64,000 nucleotides of DNA. Origin: Profundibacter sp033851955 (GTDB lineage: Bacteria > Pseudomonadota > Alphaproteobacteria > Rhodobacterales > Rhodobacteraceae). The translations under genes and the position numbers were made by a program. Positions within the stretch are counted from its first letter, which is position 1. Each line of letters opens with the position of its first letter. Location: positions 1 to 64,000 of the forward strand of contig JAWSVK010000010.1 in assembly GCA_033851955.1 (NCBI GenBank), given 5' to 3'. Shown piece by piece: positions 16,275 to 25,798 of the stretch. The notes beneath the pieces are model-generated. The model did not search any database. It had not been told where the DNA came from and worked only from the letters and a program-made list of their open reading frames with translations.

Positions 16275-17695
16275 GCCCTAAATAGAACGCCCGGATTCAT
16301 TATCCCGACAGGATCAAACGCGCCCTTAACGCGCTTCATCATCGCCAGTTTGGCAGGCGAGCCGTAGCGCGCCAGATCGTTCACCTTCATGCGACCAATC
16401 CCGTGTTCCGCACTGAATGATCCGCCCAGCTCAGCCACCAGATCATGCACCACTTCGGTGATTTTTGCGCGTAAGTCGCTATAGGCGTCGCGGTTCAACC
16501 CAACGTTGGGAAACATGTTGTAATGCAGGTTCCCATCGCCCAGATGTCCAAAACAATTTATCCTGAAATCACCCACTGCTGCTAATAACTCGCCGCCCCG
16601 TGCGATAAATTCGGGCACCACGGATAGCGGCAACGAAACATCATGGGACGCGATCCCGCCGATCCGTTTATTGGCCTCGGGGATGGTCTCGCGCACGGTC
16701 CAAAACTGCGCCCGTTGCGCGGCATTTTGCGCCACCAACCCGTCCAAAACCAATCCACGTTCAAAGGCATCGGCGAACAGTGCTTCAAGCATCGCGTCGG
16801 CATCTTGCCCGTGCGCCACGCCCAGATCAACCAACACCATCCATTCAGGGACGTCCGCGAACGGCAACCGCACGTCCGGCATGGTTTGTGCCAAAAATTG
16901 CAACCCCATGCTGTTGATCAGCTCAAACGCCGAAACAGCTTCGCCGCAATGATCCTGCGCCAAGCCAAGCAACGCCAATGCCGCCGCTGGATCAGGCACC
17001 ACCATCAGTGCTGCGCCCTCGGCGGCTGGCTGCGAAAACAACCGCATTGATGCAGCCGTGATCACCCCCAAAGTGCCCTCGGATCCGATCAGCAAATCGC
17101 GCAAATCATAGCCAGTGTTGTCTTTGCGCAGCCGCTTTAACCCGTGCCAAATCTCGCCACTTGGCAATACTGCTTCCAGCCCCAAACAAAGGTTCCGCGT
17201 ATTGCCATATCGCAGCACATTCACGCCGCCGGCATTGGTCGCCAGATTGCCACCGATCTGGCACGATCCCTGCGACGCTAACGACAGCGGAAACAACCGC
17301 CCAACCCCGTCAGCTGCGTCTTGAACGTCCTGCAAAATCGTCCCTGCTTCGGCTACCAACACGTTCTCATTGGCCCAAACATTGCGCACTGCATTCATGC
17401 GTTCCAATGACAAAATCACCGGTGCTGGCCCTTCAGGCATCACCTGTCCGCCGACCAACCCCGTGCCGCCGCCATAAGGCACTATACCCACAAGCGCCGC
17501 CGCACAGGCTCGCACAATCGTGGCAACCTCTTCGGCATTTGCAGGGGTCAGCAAAAGACCAGGCACACCAGCATACCGCCCTCGCGGTTCTTCCAAATAT
17601 TTGGCCGTTAACGGGCGAAACGTCGCCTCAGGTAACGCTTCACGCAGCACTGCTTCAAATTCATCCGTTACAGCATTTAGCATCAGCGTCCTCAC
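16271..17695 (-). CDS. FAD-binding oxidoreductase, GlcD/D-2-hydroxyacid dehydrogenase type
   Basis: The 474-residue flavoprotein of the VAO/PCMH type has FAD-binding PYGGGTGLVGGQ (about 73-84) and IGGNLATNAGGVNVLRYG. The C-terminal cap has GHLGDGNLHYN, with metal-binding His residues, and SAEHGIGRMK. Such enzymes oxidise D-lactate, D-2-hydroxyglutarate or glycolate to the keto acid. Absence of adjacent glcE/glcF argues against glycolate oxidase and for a D-2-hydroxyglutarate or D-lactate dehydrogenase. The ORF extends a few codons upstream (MRTLMLNAV); the second ATG may be the true start. Confidence 0.88.
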   Translation of the reverse strand: MRTLMLNAVTDEFEAVLREALPEATFRPLTAKYLEEPRGRYAGVPGLLLTPANAEEVATIVRACAAALVGIVPYGGGTGLVGGQVMPEGPAPVILSLERMNAVRNVWANENVLVAEAGTILQDVQDAADGVGRLFPLSLASQGSCQIGGNLATNAGGVNVLRYGNTRNLCLGLEAVLPSGEIWHGLKRLRKDNTGYDLRDLLIGSEGTLGVITAASMRLFSQPAAEGAALMVVPDPAAALALLGLAQDHCGEAVSAFELINSMGLQFLAQTMPDVRLPFADVPEWMVLVDLGVAHGQDADAMLEALFADAFERGLVLDGLVAQNAAQRAQFWTVRETIPEANKRIGGIASHDVSLPLSVVPEFIARGGELLAAVGDFRINCFGHLGDGNLHYNMFPNVGLNRDAYSDLRAKITEVVHDLVAELGGSFSAEHGIGRMKVNDLARYGSPAKLAMMKRVKGAFDPVGIMNPGVLFRA

Positions 17696-17829
17696 GTGTT
17701 ATTGACCAAACCAATATTTGCACTTTGTCGTTTGCCTTGCAATGTGCACATGGCAATACTTGTTTGTAGATATCGAACAAACAACAATTGAAATTCGGTT
17801 GCGTTAAGCCCGTCGGAAACCAAACCATT

Positions 17830-18158
17830 ATGCCTCCCTCCTACAAAAACTTCATCACTGACGCATTTGGCAGATTTTCCCAATCCGATTCTGCCAAAAC
17901 GCGCTGGGAAACAGCCAACAACCTGATCCTGATGATCGACGACAATCATTATACAATCCGTGCTGACGGCACGTTCGATGGCCAGTTCGGCGGCAAGCCG
18001 ATGACCGGACATGGAAATGGAAGCGCAAGTTTTGGTGTCGACAACTTACGACACATTCCAAGAACTATGATTGCCAAGTTTGGTTGGCCGATGGCAATAA
18101 ATTCACGATCATAAGAGAAAAAGGCAAAGGTAAAACGGCTGCTCTCACAACCAATTGA
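17830..18158 (+). pseudogene. hypothetical gene broken by frameshifts
   Basis: Reading starts MPPSYKNFITDAFGRF and is protein-like up to GGKPMT. From there the protein-like reading moves to the next frame (DMEMEAQVLVSTTYDTFQE, about 18007-18064) and then to a third (YDCQVWLADGNKFTIIREKG, ending at TGA 18156-18158). Each frame stops soon after its good stretch. Joined, they give about 110 residues of normal composition. This fits a decayed gene with two indels; sequencing error is an alternative. No family was recognised. Confidence 0.5.
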
Positions 18159-18185
18159 TCCCAGCAACAATCCAAAACCGGCGCC

Positions 18186-18770
18186 TTAACCGACGTCGGT
18201 TTTACCACGCCGGTCACTGCGCAAATTGGCATAGAGAACGTGATTGCGCCAACGCCCATCGATTTGCAAATAGGATTGCGCCACGCCCTCATATTTGAAG
18301 CCTGACTTTTCCAGCACGCCCCGCGAGGGTTTGTTTTCCGGCAGACATGCCGCTTCAATCCGGCTCAAATCCAACGTGGTGAACGCGTAATGTGCCAGCG
18401 CTGCAATCGCCTCGGACATGAACCCTTCACGGGCAAACGGAGCACCAACCCAGTAACCCATCGTGCCCGCCTGCGCAGGACCACGACGAATATTGTCGAG
18501 CGTGATCGCCCCCAGCAACGCGCCATCCATGCGCCGCTCCAGAAACACCGGTACGGCTGATCCAGCTTTCAAGGAACGATGCGACCAATAGACCCGATTA
18601 CTAAACCCCTTGCGCGACAAATGATCTTTGCTCCATGTCGGCTCCCACGGGGTCAAAAACCCCTGACTGGTTTTGCGCAAAGCAACCCAGCTGCGGAAAT
18701 CAGAATGGTGCGGTGCGCGCAAAATCATCCGCTCGGTTTGGATCCGGATTTTGCGCTGCCGGTTCAGCAT
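18186..18770 (-). CDS. GNAT N-acetyltransferase, RimJ/RimL-like
   Basis: The 194-residue protein has IRIQTERMILRAPHHSDF at the start, TMGYWVGAPFAREGFMSEAI and ACLPENKPSRGVLEKSGFKYEGVA, the pattern of RimJ/RimL ribosomal-protein or related N-acetyltransferases. The substrate is not certain. The ATG at 18770 overlaps the TGA of the upstream M16 gene by one base (TGATG), which indicates translational coupling. A GTG one codon earlier is in frame. It is the last gene of the thrC-M16-GNAT run. Confidence 0.88.
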   Translation of the reverse strand: MLNRQRKIRIQTERMILRAPHHSDFRSWVALRKTSQGFLTPWEPTWSKDHLSRKGFSNRVYWSHRSLKAGSAVPVFLERRMDGALLGAITLDNIRRGPAQAGTMGYWVGAPFAREGFMSEAIAALAHYAFTTLDLSRIEAACLPENKPSRGVLEKSGFKYEGVAQSYLQIDGRWRNHVLYANLRSDRRGKTDVG

Positions 18771-20029
18771 CACGCCACCAGACGCGCTTTTAAATCGGCC
18801 AAGCTGGGCGCATCTTGCACCGGACCATAGAGCGCCATGGCAGCACTGGCATCCGTCAGTCCGCCTGCAAAATCACGCACCTTACGGGTGTCCACAGCGT
18901 CAATCAGCGCCACGGTTTCCGCAAGTGGTGGAACTCGGTCCCAGATTGCCACCAATCGCGCCAGCCGTTCGGCACGGTTAGCAGGGCTTTCCAGCCCCAT
19001 CAACAATCCAGCCTTCATTTGGGCCCGCGCCCGCTCGACTTCGGCGTCTGACATATCATCGCTGGCGCGTTTGATTTCGTCCACAGTCAAGGTCGCCAAT
19101 TCACCCATTTGATCACCGCTGGTGCCTGCATAAATCGTCATCATACCGCTGTCGGCAAAGGCACCCACTTGGGAAAAGATCGAATAACACAGCCCGCGTT
19201 TTTCACGCACTTCTTGGAACAGCCGCGAAGACATGCCGCCACCAAAGGCCGAGGCAAAAATCTGCGCGGTATAGATTTCGGGGTCACGATAATCCGGCCC
19301 CTCCAGCGCCAATGTGAAATGCGCCTGTTCAAGGTCTTTGACCTCGCGTCGCTCACCACCGGTAAACCGAGCAACATCCACGGGCGCGCTGACACGCGGA
19401 GCCAGATGGCCAAACAGCCGCTCGGCCTCGCGAACAATCGCATCATGGTCTACAGCACCGGCTGCGGACAAGATCATTTCCGACGGGCCATAACGTTCTG
19501 CCACAAACCCTTGTAGATCGGATCGGTTGAAGGATTTAACCCGTTCATCCGGCCCAAGGATCGAGCGGCCAATGGATTGATCCTGATAAGAGGCCTCTTG
19601 CAGCCAATCGAAAACCACATCATCTGGCGTGTCGAGCGACTGGCCGATCTCTTGCAAAATCACGCCGCGCTCGACTTCGATTTCCTTTGGGTCAAACACT
19701 GGGTTCAACAGGATGTCCGAAATCACGTCCAGCCCAAGACCCACATCTTGACCCAGAACCCGCACGTAATAGGCCGTCATTTCGCGGCTGGTATAGGCGT
19801 TGATAAAGCCGCCAACGTCTTCAATAGCTTCAGCAATTTGCAGACTACTGCGGGTTTTGGTCCCCTTGAACGCCATATGCTCCAGAAAATGTGCAATGCC
19901 GTTTTGTTCGAGCCGTTCGTGCCGACCGCCCGCTGTGACCCAAATCCCCAGTGACGCCGATTGCAAGCTGGGCATGTTTTCCGTGACGATGCGAAAGCCA
20001 TTGCTCAGCGTGTGAAATTGAACACTCAC
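18770..20029 (-). CDS. M16 family zinc peptidase (mitochondrial processing peptidase-like)
   Basis: The 419-residue protein has the inverted zinc motif HFLEHMAFKG (His47, Glu50, His51) and downstream ERGVILQEIG with the third ligand Glu. It then has the M16 second domain with GGGMSSRLFQEVREKRGLCYSI. Length and motifs match the alphaproteobacterial PqqL/MPP-beta-like single-chain peptidases, probably acting on signal or transit-like peptides. The start overlaps the thrC stop by 4 bp (ATGA). The thrC-M16-GNAT order is common in Rhodobacterales. Confidence 0.93.
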   Translation of the reverse strand: MSVQFHTLSNGFRIVTENMPSLQSASLGIWVTAGGRHERLEQNGIAHFLEHMAFKGTKTRSSLQIAEAIEDVGGFINAYTSREMTAYYVRVLGQDVGLGLDVISDILLNPVFDPKEIEVERGVILQEIGQSLDTPDDVVFDWLQEASYQDQSIGRSILGPDERVKSFNRSDLQGFVAERYGPSEMILSAAGAVDHDAIVREAERLFGHLAPRVSAPVDVARFTGGERREVKDLEQAHFTLALEGPDYRDPEIYTAQIFASAFGGGMSSRLFQEVREKRGLCYSIFSQVGAFADSGMMTIYAGTSGDQMGELATLTVDEIKRASDDMSDAEVERARAQMKAGLLMGLESPANRAERLARLVAIWDRVPPLAETVALIDAVDTRKVRDFAGGLTDASAAMALYGPVQDAPSLADLKARLVA

Positions 20030-21414
20030 GGTTTTATACGCTCGCGGATCAGGGTGGTCAGTTCACTCAAATCATTGCCCACTTCTGTAAAACGTTCTGG
20101 CCGCTCAAACAGGCCCTGCATACGGGCCGGTAACTGCGGGTGGATGCCACAAGCGGCCTCCACAGCGGCGGGGAATTTGGCGGGGTGTGCGGTGGCCAAG
20201 GTGATCATCGGCTCGTCTCCTAAATGCTCTTGCGCAACCTTCACTCCGACAGCCGAATGCGGGCATAAAACTTCGCCCGTGCGCTCCAACATATTCTTAA
20301 TGGTGGCCGCGGTTTCTGCCTCGGATGCCCGGCCCGATACAAAAGTTTCCCGCAGCACATCAATCGCCCCTTGGGAAACTTTGAATGTGCCGCTTTCTTT
20401 CAATTCATCCATGATTTGGGTGACAGCGCCGCCATCGCGCCCATAGGCGTCAAACAACACCCGCTCAAAATTCGACGAGACCTGAATGTCCATCGACGGG
20501 CTGATGCTGGGCGTCACGCCCTTGGTGCTGTAGGCCCCTGTTTGCAGGGTCCGGTGCAGGATGTCGTTTTGGTTGGTGGCGATCACCAGCTTGTCAATCG
20601 GCAGGCCCATTTTGCGAGCGATGTAGCCCGCAAAGATGTCGCCAAAGTTGCCCGTTGGTACGGTGAAACTAACGCTGCGATGTGGCGCACCAAGCGCTGT
20701 GGCGGCACTAAAATAATAAACCACCTGGGCCAAAACGCGGCCCCAGTTGATCGAGTTCACGCCCGCCAACCGCACCCCGTCGCGAAAGTCAAAATCGTTG
20801 AACATGTCTTTGAGGCGGGCTTGGCAATCATCAAAATCGCCGTGGACTGCCAGCGCGTGGATATTGGCCTCGGTCGGCGTGGTCATCTGGCGACGCTGCA
20901 CTTCGGACACACGGCCATGCGGGTACATGATAAACATCTCCACCGCGTCCAAACCTGCAAATGCCTCAATCGCCGCCGACCCGGTATCACCCGAGGTCGC
21001 GCCAACAATCGTCACCCGTTCGCCGCGTTTTTTCAAAGCCGCTTCGAACAGCTGCCCGATCATCTGCATCGCGAAATCTTTGAACGCCAGTGTCGGACCG
21101 TGGAACAGCTCCAGCAGGAAATGGTTCGGACCCAGTTGCACCATAGGCGCGCGCGCGTCATGGCCAAACCCGTCGTAAGCGCGGTCAATGATCTGCGCAA
21201 ACTCGCTGTCGCCAAAGCTGTCCTCAACGAAAGGGCGCATCACACGATATGCGATTTCCTCATAGGGCAGCCCCGCCAGTGCAGCGATATCGGCTTGCGA
21301 CATCACCGGGACCTCGGCGGGTACATACAACCCCCCATCGCGCGCCAACCCCGTCAGCATCGCCTCTTCAAAGCTTAGGTCAGGGGCTTGCCCACGGGTC
21401 GAAATATATCGCAT
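20026..21414 (-). CDS. thrC: threonine synthase
   Basis: It converts O-phosphohomoserine to threonine with PLP. The 462 residues begin MRYISTRGQAPDLSFEEAML, and have HGPTLAFKDFAMQ with the PLP Lys (about residue 108), GATSGDTGSAAIEAF for phosphate binding and FTVPTGNFGDIFAGYIA. The form with the short N-terminal domain is the bacterial/fungal class. It sits 1 bp after the SURF1 gene stop and overlaps the M16 gene, so it is transcribed with the oxidase cluster or from inside it. Confidence 0.95.
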   Translation of the reverse strand: MRYISTRGQAPDLSFEEAMLTGLARDGGLYVPAEVPVMSQADIAALAGLPYEEIAYRVMRPFVEDSFGDSEFAQIIDRAYDGFGHDARAPMVQLGPNHFLLELFHGPTLAFKDFAMQMIGQLFEAALKKRGERVTIVGATSGDTGSAAIEAFAGLDAVEMFIMYPHGRVSEVQRRQMTTPTEANIHALAVHGDFDDCQARLKDMFNDFDFRDGVRLAGVNSINWGRVLAQVVYYFSAATALGAPHRSVSFTVPTGNFGDIFAGYIARKMGLPIDKLVIATNQNDILHRTLQTGAYSTKGVTPSISPSMDIQVSSNFERVLFDAYGRDGGAVTQIMDELKESGTFKVSQGAIDVLRETFVSGRASEAETAATIKNMLERTGEVLCPHSAVGVKVAQEHLGDEPMITLATAHPAKFPAAVEAACGIHPQLPARMQGLFERPERFTEVGNDLSELTTLIRERIKP

Positions 21415-21415
21415 G

Positions 21416-22105
21416 TCACATAACCTTTGTTGTTCGTTCTCGCCTGATACGCCAGATCAGATACGCTGTCATCCCCAACCATACAAGCGCCAGTCCAAAC
21501 CATGTCACCACATATTCCAGATGGCGGTTGGGAATGCCACTGCTGGTCACCGCAAATGGGCTGCTCACCAACGCCGTTTCGCTGCTTTCACGCTGCACGA
21601 TCAACACGGGTTCCGCCCCCAATGCGTCAGCCATCGCCGGAATATCGCGCGCGAACCAAATCTCGGCGCCCAAATCAGGCACAGGTGTTGAGCTGTTGAT
21701 TTCGTCGGGCCAGTGCAAATTGCCGATAATCTCGGCGGCCACTTCAGGACGCGGTGCCGCCTTGGCAGCAATCGCCACAAACCCACGATCCAGCATCACC
21801 CGCCGCCCGTCTTGCCCGACAAACACCGAGACAATCCGAAATCCGGCCCCCATCTTTTTCACAGAGGCCAACACATGGATTTCCTCGGGTAATATCCGCC
21901 CCTTCATGTGAACCGGTAAAAACTGATGCGTCGCCTCGTTTGCTTGCAAAGGCACCGCCACAGGGGCCGCTCCAATGCGCGCCTCGATCTGCGCCAACAT
22001 GCCAGCTTTCCACTGCATCCGGCCCAATTGCCACGTCCCAAGCCCAGCCAAAATGCCAGCCCCGATCAGCCCAAACAACAGCGCTATGATGATACGTTTT
22101 CTCAA
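21416..22105 (-). CDS. SURF1 family cytochrome oxidase biogenesis protein
   Basis: The 229-residue inner-membrane protein has two TM helices at the ends (IIIALLFGLIGAGILAGLGTWQL and YVVTWFGLALVWLGMTAYLIW) around a periplasmic domain, with the conserved LGTWQLGRMQWK after the first helix and HLEYVVTWFGLA in the last. SURF1 proteins help insert heme a into subunit I of aa3 oxidases. It directly follows ctaE after a 95-bp gap that holds a repeat-like ATAAATATCCCCGCGCGG. Confidence 0.93.
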   Translation of the reverse strand: MRKRIIIALLFGLIGAGILAGLGTWQLGRMQWKAGMLAQIEARIGAAPVAVPLQANEATHQFLPVHMKGRILPEEIHVLASVKKMGAGFRIVSVFVGQDGRRVMLDRGFVAIAAKAAPRPEVAAEIIGNLHWPDEINSSTPVPDLGAEIWFARDIPAMADALGAEPVLIVQRESSETALVSSPFAVTSSGIPNRHLEYVVTWFGLALVWLGMTAYLIWRIRRERTTKVM

Positions 22106-22200
22106 ACCAACTCTTTCAAAAGCATAAAGCGCGAGACACCCGCCCCGCGCTTCATTTTTGTTCTATAAATATCCCCGCGCGGAGCGCATGAAACCTTTAT

Positions 22201-23001
22201 TTAACCACCCCAGATGTAGACAGCGCAAAACAGGAACAGCCATACAACATCAACAAAGTGCCAGTACCACGCAGCCGCCTCAAATCCGACATGCTGCTCA
22301 GGCGTAAAGTGACCCTTTTTCACCCGGATCAAACAGATTGCCAAAAAGATCGTCCCGACAATCACGTGAAAACCGTGAAACCCAGTCGCCATGAAAAAGG
22401 TCGATGGATAAATACCATCAGTAAACCCGAACGCCGCGTGGCTATATTCATAAGCCTGAAACACGGTGAAAATCGCACCCAAAGCAATCGCAATCGCTAG
22501 GCCTGTGACCATGTCTTTGCGGTTGTTTTCATGCGCTAAAGCGTGGTGTGCCCATGTGGCCGCGGCACCGGACAACAGCAAGATCAGCGTGTTGATCAGC
22601 GGCAGGTGCCAAGGGTCAAACGTCTCGATGCCAACAGGTGGCCAGACGCCATCAATCTTGGGTGAATCTGGGCCCATCGGATAAAGCGCCGATTTGAAGA
22701 ACGCCCAGAACCATGCCGCAAAGAACATGATTTCCGACATGATGAACAAAACAAACGCATAGCGCAGCCCGATCCGCACGACGGGTGTGTGATCGCCGGT
22801 TTGGCCTTCATGGACCACTTCAGTCCACCAGCCATACATGACGTAAAGCACGCCAATAAATCCGCCAAAGAAGAACCAAGGGCCACCGTCGGCAAGGTAA
22901 TAAACCGCACCACCCAGCATAACGACCGCAGACAATGCGCCCAGCAATGGCCAAATGGATGGTTCCAAAATGTGATAGTCGTGGTTCTTTTCATGTGCCA
23001 T
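22201..23001 (-). CDS. ctaE: cytochrome c oxidase subunit III
   Basis: The 266 residues have seven TM helices with a 2+5 arrangement typical of subunit III: KNHDYHILEPSIWP at the start, WWTEVVHEGQTGDHT between, IMSEIMFFAAWFWAFF with the conserved Glu, and TGFHGFHVIVGTIFL and FVDVVWLFLF near the end. It stabilises the aa3-type proton-pumping oxidase in the inner membrane. It lies downstream of the assembly genes; subunit I is not in this window. Confidence 0.96.
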   Translation of the reverse strand: MAHEKNHDYHILEPSIWPLLGALSAVVMLGGAVYYLADGGPWFFFGGFIGVLYVMYGWWTEVVHEGQTGDHTPVVRIGLRYAFVLFIMSEIMFFAAWFWAFFKSALYPMGPDSPKIDGVWPPVGIETFDPWHLPLINTLILLLSGAAATWAHHALAHENNRKDMVTGLAIAIALGAIFTVFQAYEYSHAAFGFTDGIYPSTFFMATGFHGFHVIVGTIFLAICLIRVKKGHFTPEQHVGFEAAAWYWHFVDVVWLFLFCAVYIWGG

Positions 23002-23030
23002 TTGGCGTCCCCTTGTTTTCGGGTTAGTTA

Positions 23031-23603
23031 CTATTGGCCTAGGGTCTCGGGCGTCAAACGCGCCTCGACTTTTGGCAGTTCAGTTTCGTGGAATGTATAA
23101 GACAGCGTGATGTGGCGAATGTATTTCGCATCGCGGTCGTCAACAATTTCGGGATCGACATAAAACGTTACGGGCATTTGCACCCGCTCGCCAGGTTGTA
23201 GGACCTGTTCTTCAAAACAAAAGCAGTCGATTTTCGTAAAATAGCCACCGGCATCATAGGGCACAACATTATAGCTGGCTGTACCTGCGACGGGACGGTC
23301 GGTGGGATTATAGGCCTCGTAAAACGCCAGACCGGTTTCGCCGATCTTTAGGTCCATCTCGCGCACCATGGGCTTAAATTCCCAAGGCATGCCGCGATCC
23401 TTTGAGGCGTCAAAGCGGATCGTCATGCTGCGTTCCAACACAGTTTCAGACCCGGCATCGGCAACGGCAGTGGTGCCGCCAAATCCGGTGACGCTGCAAA
23501 ACCAGTTGTAAAACGGCACAGACGCCCAAGCTAGGCTGCCCATCACCACAACCACGGCCACGGTTTGCAAAACGGTTTTCTTATTGCCGCTCATATTGCT
23601 CAT
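23031..23603 (-). CDS. ctaG: cytochrome c oxidase assembly protein CtaG (Cox11)
   Basis: It delivers copper to the CuB site of subunit I. The 190 residues have one N-terminal TM anchor (about 10-28), FYNWFCSVTGFGGTT and the copper-binding KIDCFCFEEQVL (CFCF), followed by the immunoglobulin-like domain with MPVTFYVDPEI. The start overlaps the preceding small gene stop by 4 bp (ATGA). Confidence 0.95.
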   Translation of the reverse strand: MSNMSGNKKTVLQTVAVVVVMGSLAWASVPFYNWFCSVTGFGGTTAVADAGSETVLERSMTIRFDASKDRGMPWEFKPMVREMDLKIGETGLAFYEAYNPTDRPVAGTASYNVVPYDAGGYFTKIDCFCFEEQVLQPGERVQMPVTFYVDPEIVDDRDAKYIRHITLSYTFHETELPKVEARLTPETLGQ

Positions 23604-23791
23604 TCAGATGGCTCCGCAGGCGTAACACTAACACGCGGCGAATGGTCATTGGCTTCCATCATGTCACCCGTTTGCATTTTGGCCACCGTCAACCCGTAAA
23701 CCAGCGCCACAAACGCCAGCAACGTCAGACCAACGCCCATGTTCCGGCTGAAACGGCGTTTGTGCAATTCATGTTCTTTCACAATCGCCAT
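23600..23791 (-). CDS. small membrane protein of the oxidase operon (CoxF-like)
   Basis: The 63-residue protein has one TM helix (NMGVGLTLLAFVALVYGLTVAKM, about 18-40) after a basic N-terminus (EHELHKRRFSR). Its position between ctaB and ctaG, with a 4-bp overlap into ctaG, matches the small CoxF/cytochrome c oxidase assembly ORF found here in alphaproteobacteria. No function is established; it starts 1 bp after the ctaB side of the operon. Confidence 0.85.
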   Translation of the reverse strand: MAIVKEHELHKRRFSRNMGVGLTLLAFVALVYGLTVAKMQTGDMMEANDHSPRVSVTPAEPSE

Positions 23792-23792
23792 G

Positions 23793-24731
23793 TTACCAGC
23801 CTCCTAGGCCAAAATTTCGCAGCACGGCCTCGGCCAGCAATGCACCAAAATGCAGGAATAGATACAGCAACGAAACGCGGAAAAACTTGCGCTCGGCGCT
23901 GTATTTATCGGCAATCGCGGCGTCTTCATTGCGACGCCAGATTTTCACAGCGCCCGTGATAAACCAAAGGTTCAACACCACAGCAGCGACCAGATAGACA
24001 GGACCACCAATTGAGGTGAAGGCGGCACCCACAGCCACCGGCGCCAACAGCAATGTATAGACCAGAATGTGCACCCGAGTAGAACGGCGTCCTCGCACCA
24101 CTGGCAACATCGGAATGCCCGCCTTGGTGTAATCATCGTTCATAAATAGGGCCAGCGCCCAGAAGTGCGGCGGCGTCCACATGAAGATGATCGAGAACAT
24201 CAACACGCTTTCAATCGAAATACCGCCAGTCGCCACAGCCCAGCCGATCATTGGCGGGAAAGCACCCGCCGCACCACCAATAACGATGTTCTGCGGTGTG
24301 ACACGCTTCAGCCCCATGGTGTAGACCACCACATAGAAAAAGATCGTAAACGCCAGAATGCCCGCCGCAACCAGGTTCGCAGCCAGCCCCAGCATCACCA
24401 CGGCCATAACCGCCAAGGTGATGCCAAACGCCTTTGCCTCGCCTGCTGTGACCTTGCCTGCAGGAATCGGACGGTTTTGGGTGCGCTTCATCACCGCATC
24501 AACATCCGCCTCCCACCACATGTTCAACGCCCCTGAGGCACCGCCGCCAATGGCGATGAACAGGATCGAAGCAAACCCGACAAAGGGATGCACAGAGGTG
24601 GGCGCAACCAACAGACCGACAAAAGCCGTAAACACCACGAGCGACATCACCCGTGGTTTGAGCAGCGCAAAGAAATCGCCAAAGCTGGCGTCATTGCTAA
24701 AATCCTGCGTGTTTAGGCTTGCGTCGCTCAT
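23793..24731 (-). CDS. ctaB: protoheme IX farnesyltransferase (heme o synthase)
   Basis: It farnesylates heme b to heme o, the precursor of heme a. The 312 residues have about nine TM helices and the UbiA-type Asp-rich motifs NMWWEADVDAVMKRTQNRP (about 68-86) and MNDDYTKAGIPMLP near 195. It lies 6 bp after ctaC in the oxidase operon. Confidence 0.95.
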   Translation of the reverse strand: MSDASLNTQDFSNDASFGDFFALLKPRVMSLVVFTAFVGLLVAPTSVHPFVGFASILFIAIGGGASGALNMWWEADVDAVMKRTQNRPIPAGKVTAGEAKAFGITLAVMAVVMLGLAANLVAAGILAFTIFFYVVVYTMGLKRVTPQNIVIGGAAGAFPPMIGWAVATGGISIESVLMFSIIFMWTPPHFWALALFMNDDYTKAGIPMLPVVRGRRSTRVHILVYTLLLAPVAVGAAFTSIGGPVYLVAAVVLNLWFITGAVKIWRRNEDAAIADKYSAERKFFRVSLLYLFLHFGALLAEAVLRNFGLGGW

Positions 24732-24737
24732 CTGATC

Positions 24738-25598
24738 TTAGTTCGATGCAACGTTGAGCGGTTGGGTGACATTGGCGAATTCTTCTTTCGCGCCCACCAG
24801 CCATGCGTCGTATTTTTCTTGGCTCACGGCTTTGACCGTGATCGGCATATAAGCGTGGTCCTTGCCGCACAGCTCTGAACACTGACCAAAGTAAACACCT
24901 TCTTTGTCAACGTTGAACCATAGTTCCGCCAAACGGCCCGGTACGGCATCTTGCTTGACACCAAAGGCTGGCATTGCCCAAGCGTGGATCACATCAGACC
25001 CAGTGATCTGCATCACAACGATTTTGCCAACTGGCACAACAACAGCCGTATCCGTCGCCAACAAGTATTCGTCGTCATTGTAGCCATATTCAGCCAGCTC
25101 ATCACGTTCCAACATCAGGCTGTCGAACTCCAGCTCGTCATCTACATACTCATAGGTCCAGAACCACTGGTTGCCAGTCACCTTGATGGTCAAATCAGCT
25201 TCGGGAATTTCTTGGCTGTTGAACAGAACCGGCAGAGAGAACGCCCCGATGAACACCAGAATAATGATTGGCACAACGGTCCAAGCAATTTCGATCGGCG
25301 AGTTGTGCGTGAAACGCGCCGGTGTCGGGTTGGCCTTGCGGTTATAACGAAAGATCACGATCAACAGCAGGATCGTTACGAAAATACTAATCACAGTGAT
25401 GATCCACAGCACCATCGTGTCCAGCCAGACCAAATCTTTCATGATCGATGTGCTGGCAGGTTGGAAATTCAATCCCTTGGGAATCGGTTTACCAACAACT
25501 TCAAGCCCTTGAAGGGCGTCCTGTGCCGACGCGGCAAAACCCGTGAGTGCAACGAAAGCTGCGGTCCAAAGGCCTGATAGCATTGTAAAAAAGCGCAT
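24738..25598 (-). CDS. ctaC: cytochrome c oxidase subunit II
   Basis: It carries the CuA centre that takes electrons from cytochrome c. The 286 residues begin with a signal peptide (FAASAQ near 25), then two TM helices (about 60-85 and 103-125) and a periplasmic cupredoxin domain with HAWAMPAFGVKQDAVPGR and FGQCSELCGKDHAYM, which holds the CuA Cys pair and ligands, plus the WFWTYEY aromatic patch. It heads the minus-strand operon ctaC-ctaB-coxF-ctaG-ctaE. A 200-bp gap to tldD on the other strand holds the divergent promoters. Confidence 0.95.
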   Translation of the reverse strand: MRFFTMLSGLWTAAFVALTGFAASAQDALQGLEVVGKPIPKGLNFQPASTSIMKDLVWLDTMVLWIITVISIFVTILLLIVIFRYNRKANPTPARFTHNSPIEIAWTVVPIIILVFIGAFSLPVLFNSQEIPEADLTIKVTGNQWFWTYEYVDDELEFDSLMLERDELAEYGYNDDEYLLATDTAVVVPVGKIVVMQITGSDVIHAWAMPAFGVKQDAVPGRLAELWFNVDKEGVYFGQCSELCGKDHAYMPITVKAVSQEKYDAWLVGAKEEFANVTQPLNVASN

Positions 25599-25798
25599 GT
25601 TCTGTCCCTGTTAGATCGGCTATGATTGGCCACAGCCTAGTATATCATTCTCACATCTTGATTTACGTCAAACCAGTGCAGACATAAATCACATTGTTTC
25701 TCCTGTTCCTAAGACCATATTAAACCTATCAAGATCAAGACCACACAGGCTACATTCCACAGCTTTTATGTAGTTTTTGCAAAATAAGGACACCTTCA

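Noticed and set aside
17692..18012. Minus-strand ORF of 106 codons opposite the pseudogene
   Set aside because: No RBS or family; the opposite strand gives better protein-like segments in joined frames.
20371..21378. 335-codon plus-strand ORF opposite thrC
   Set aside because: thrC on the minus strand carries all family motifs; this frame is its shadow.
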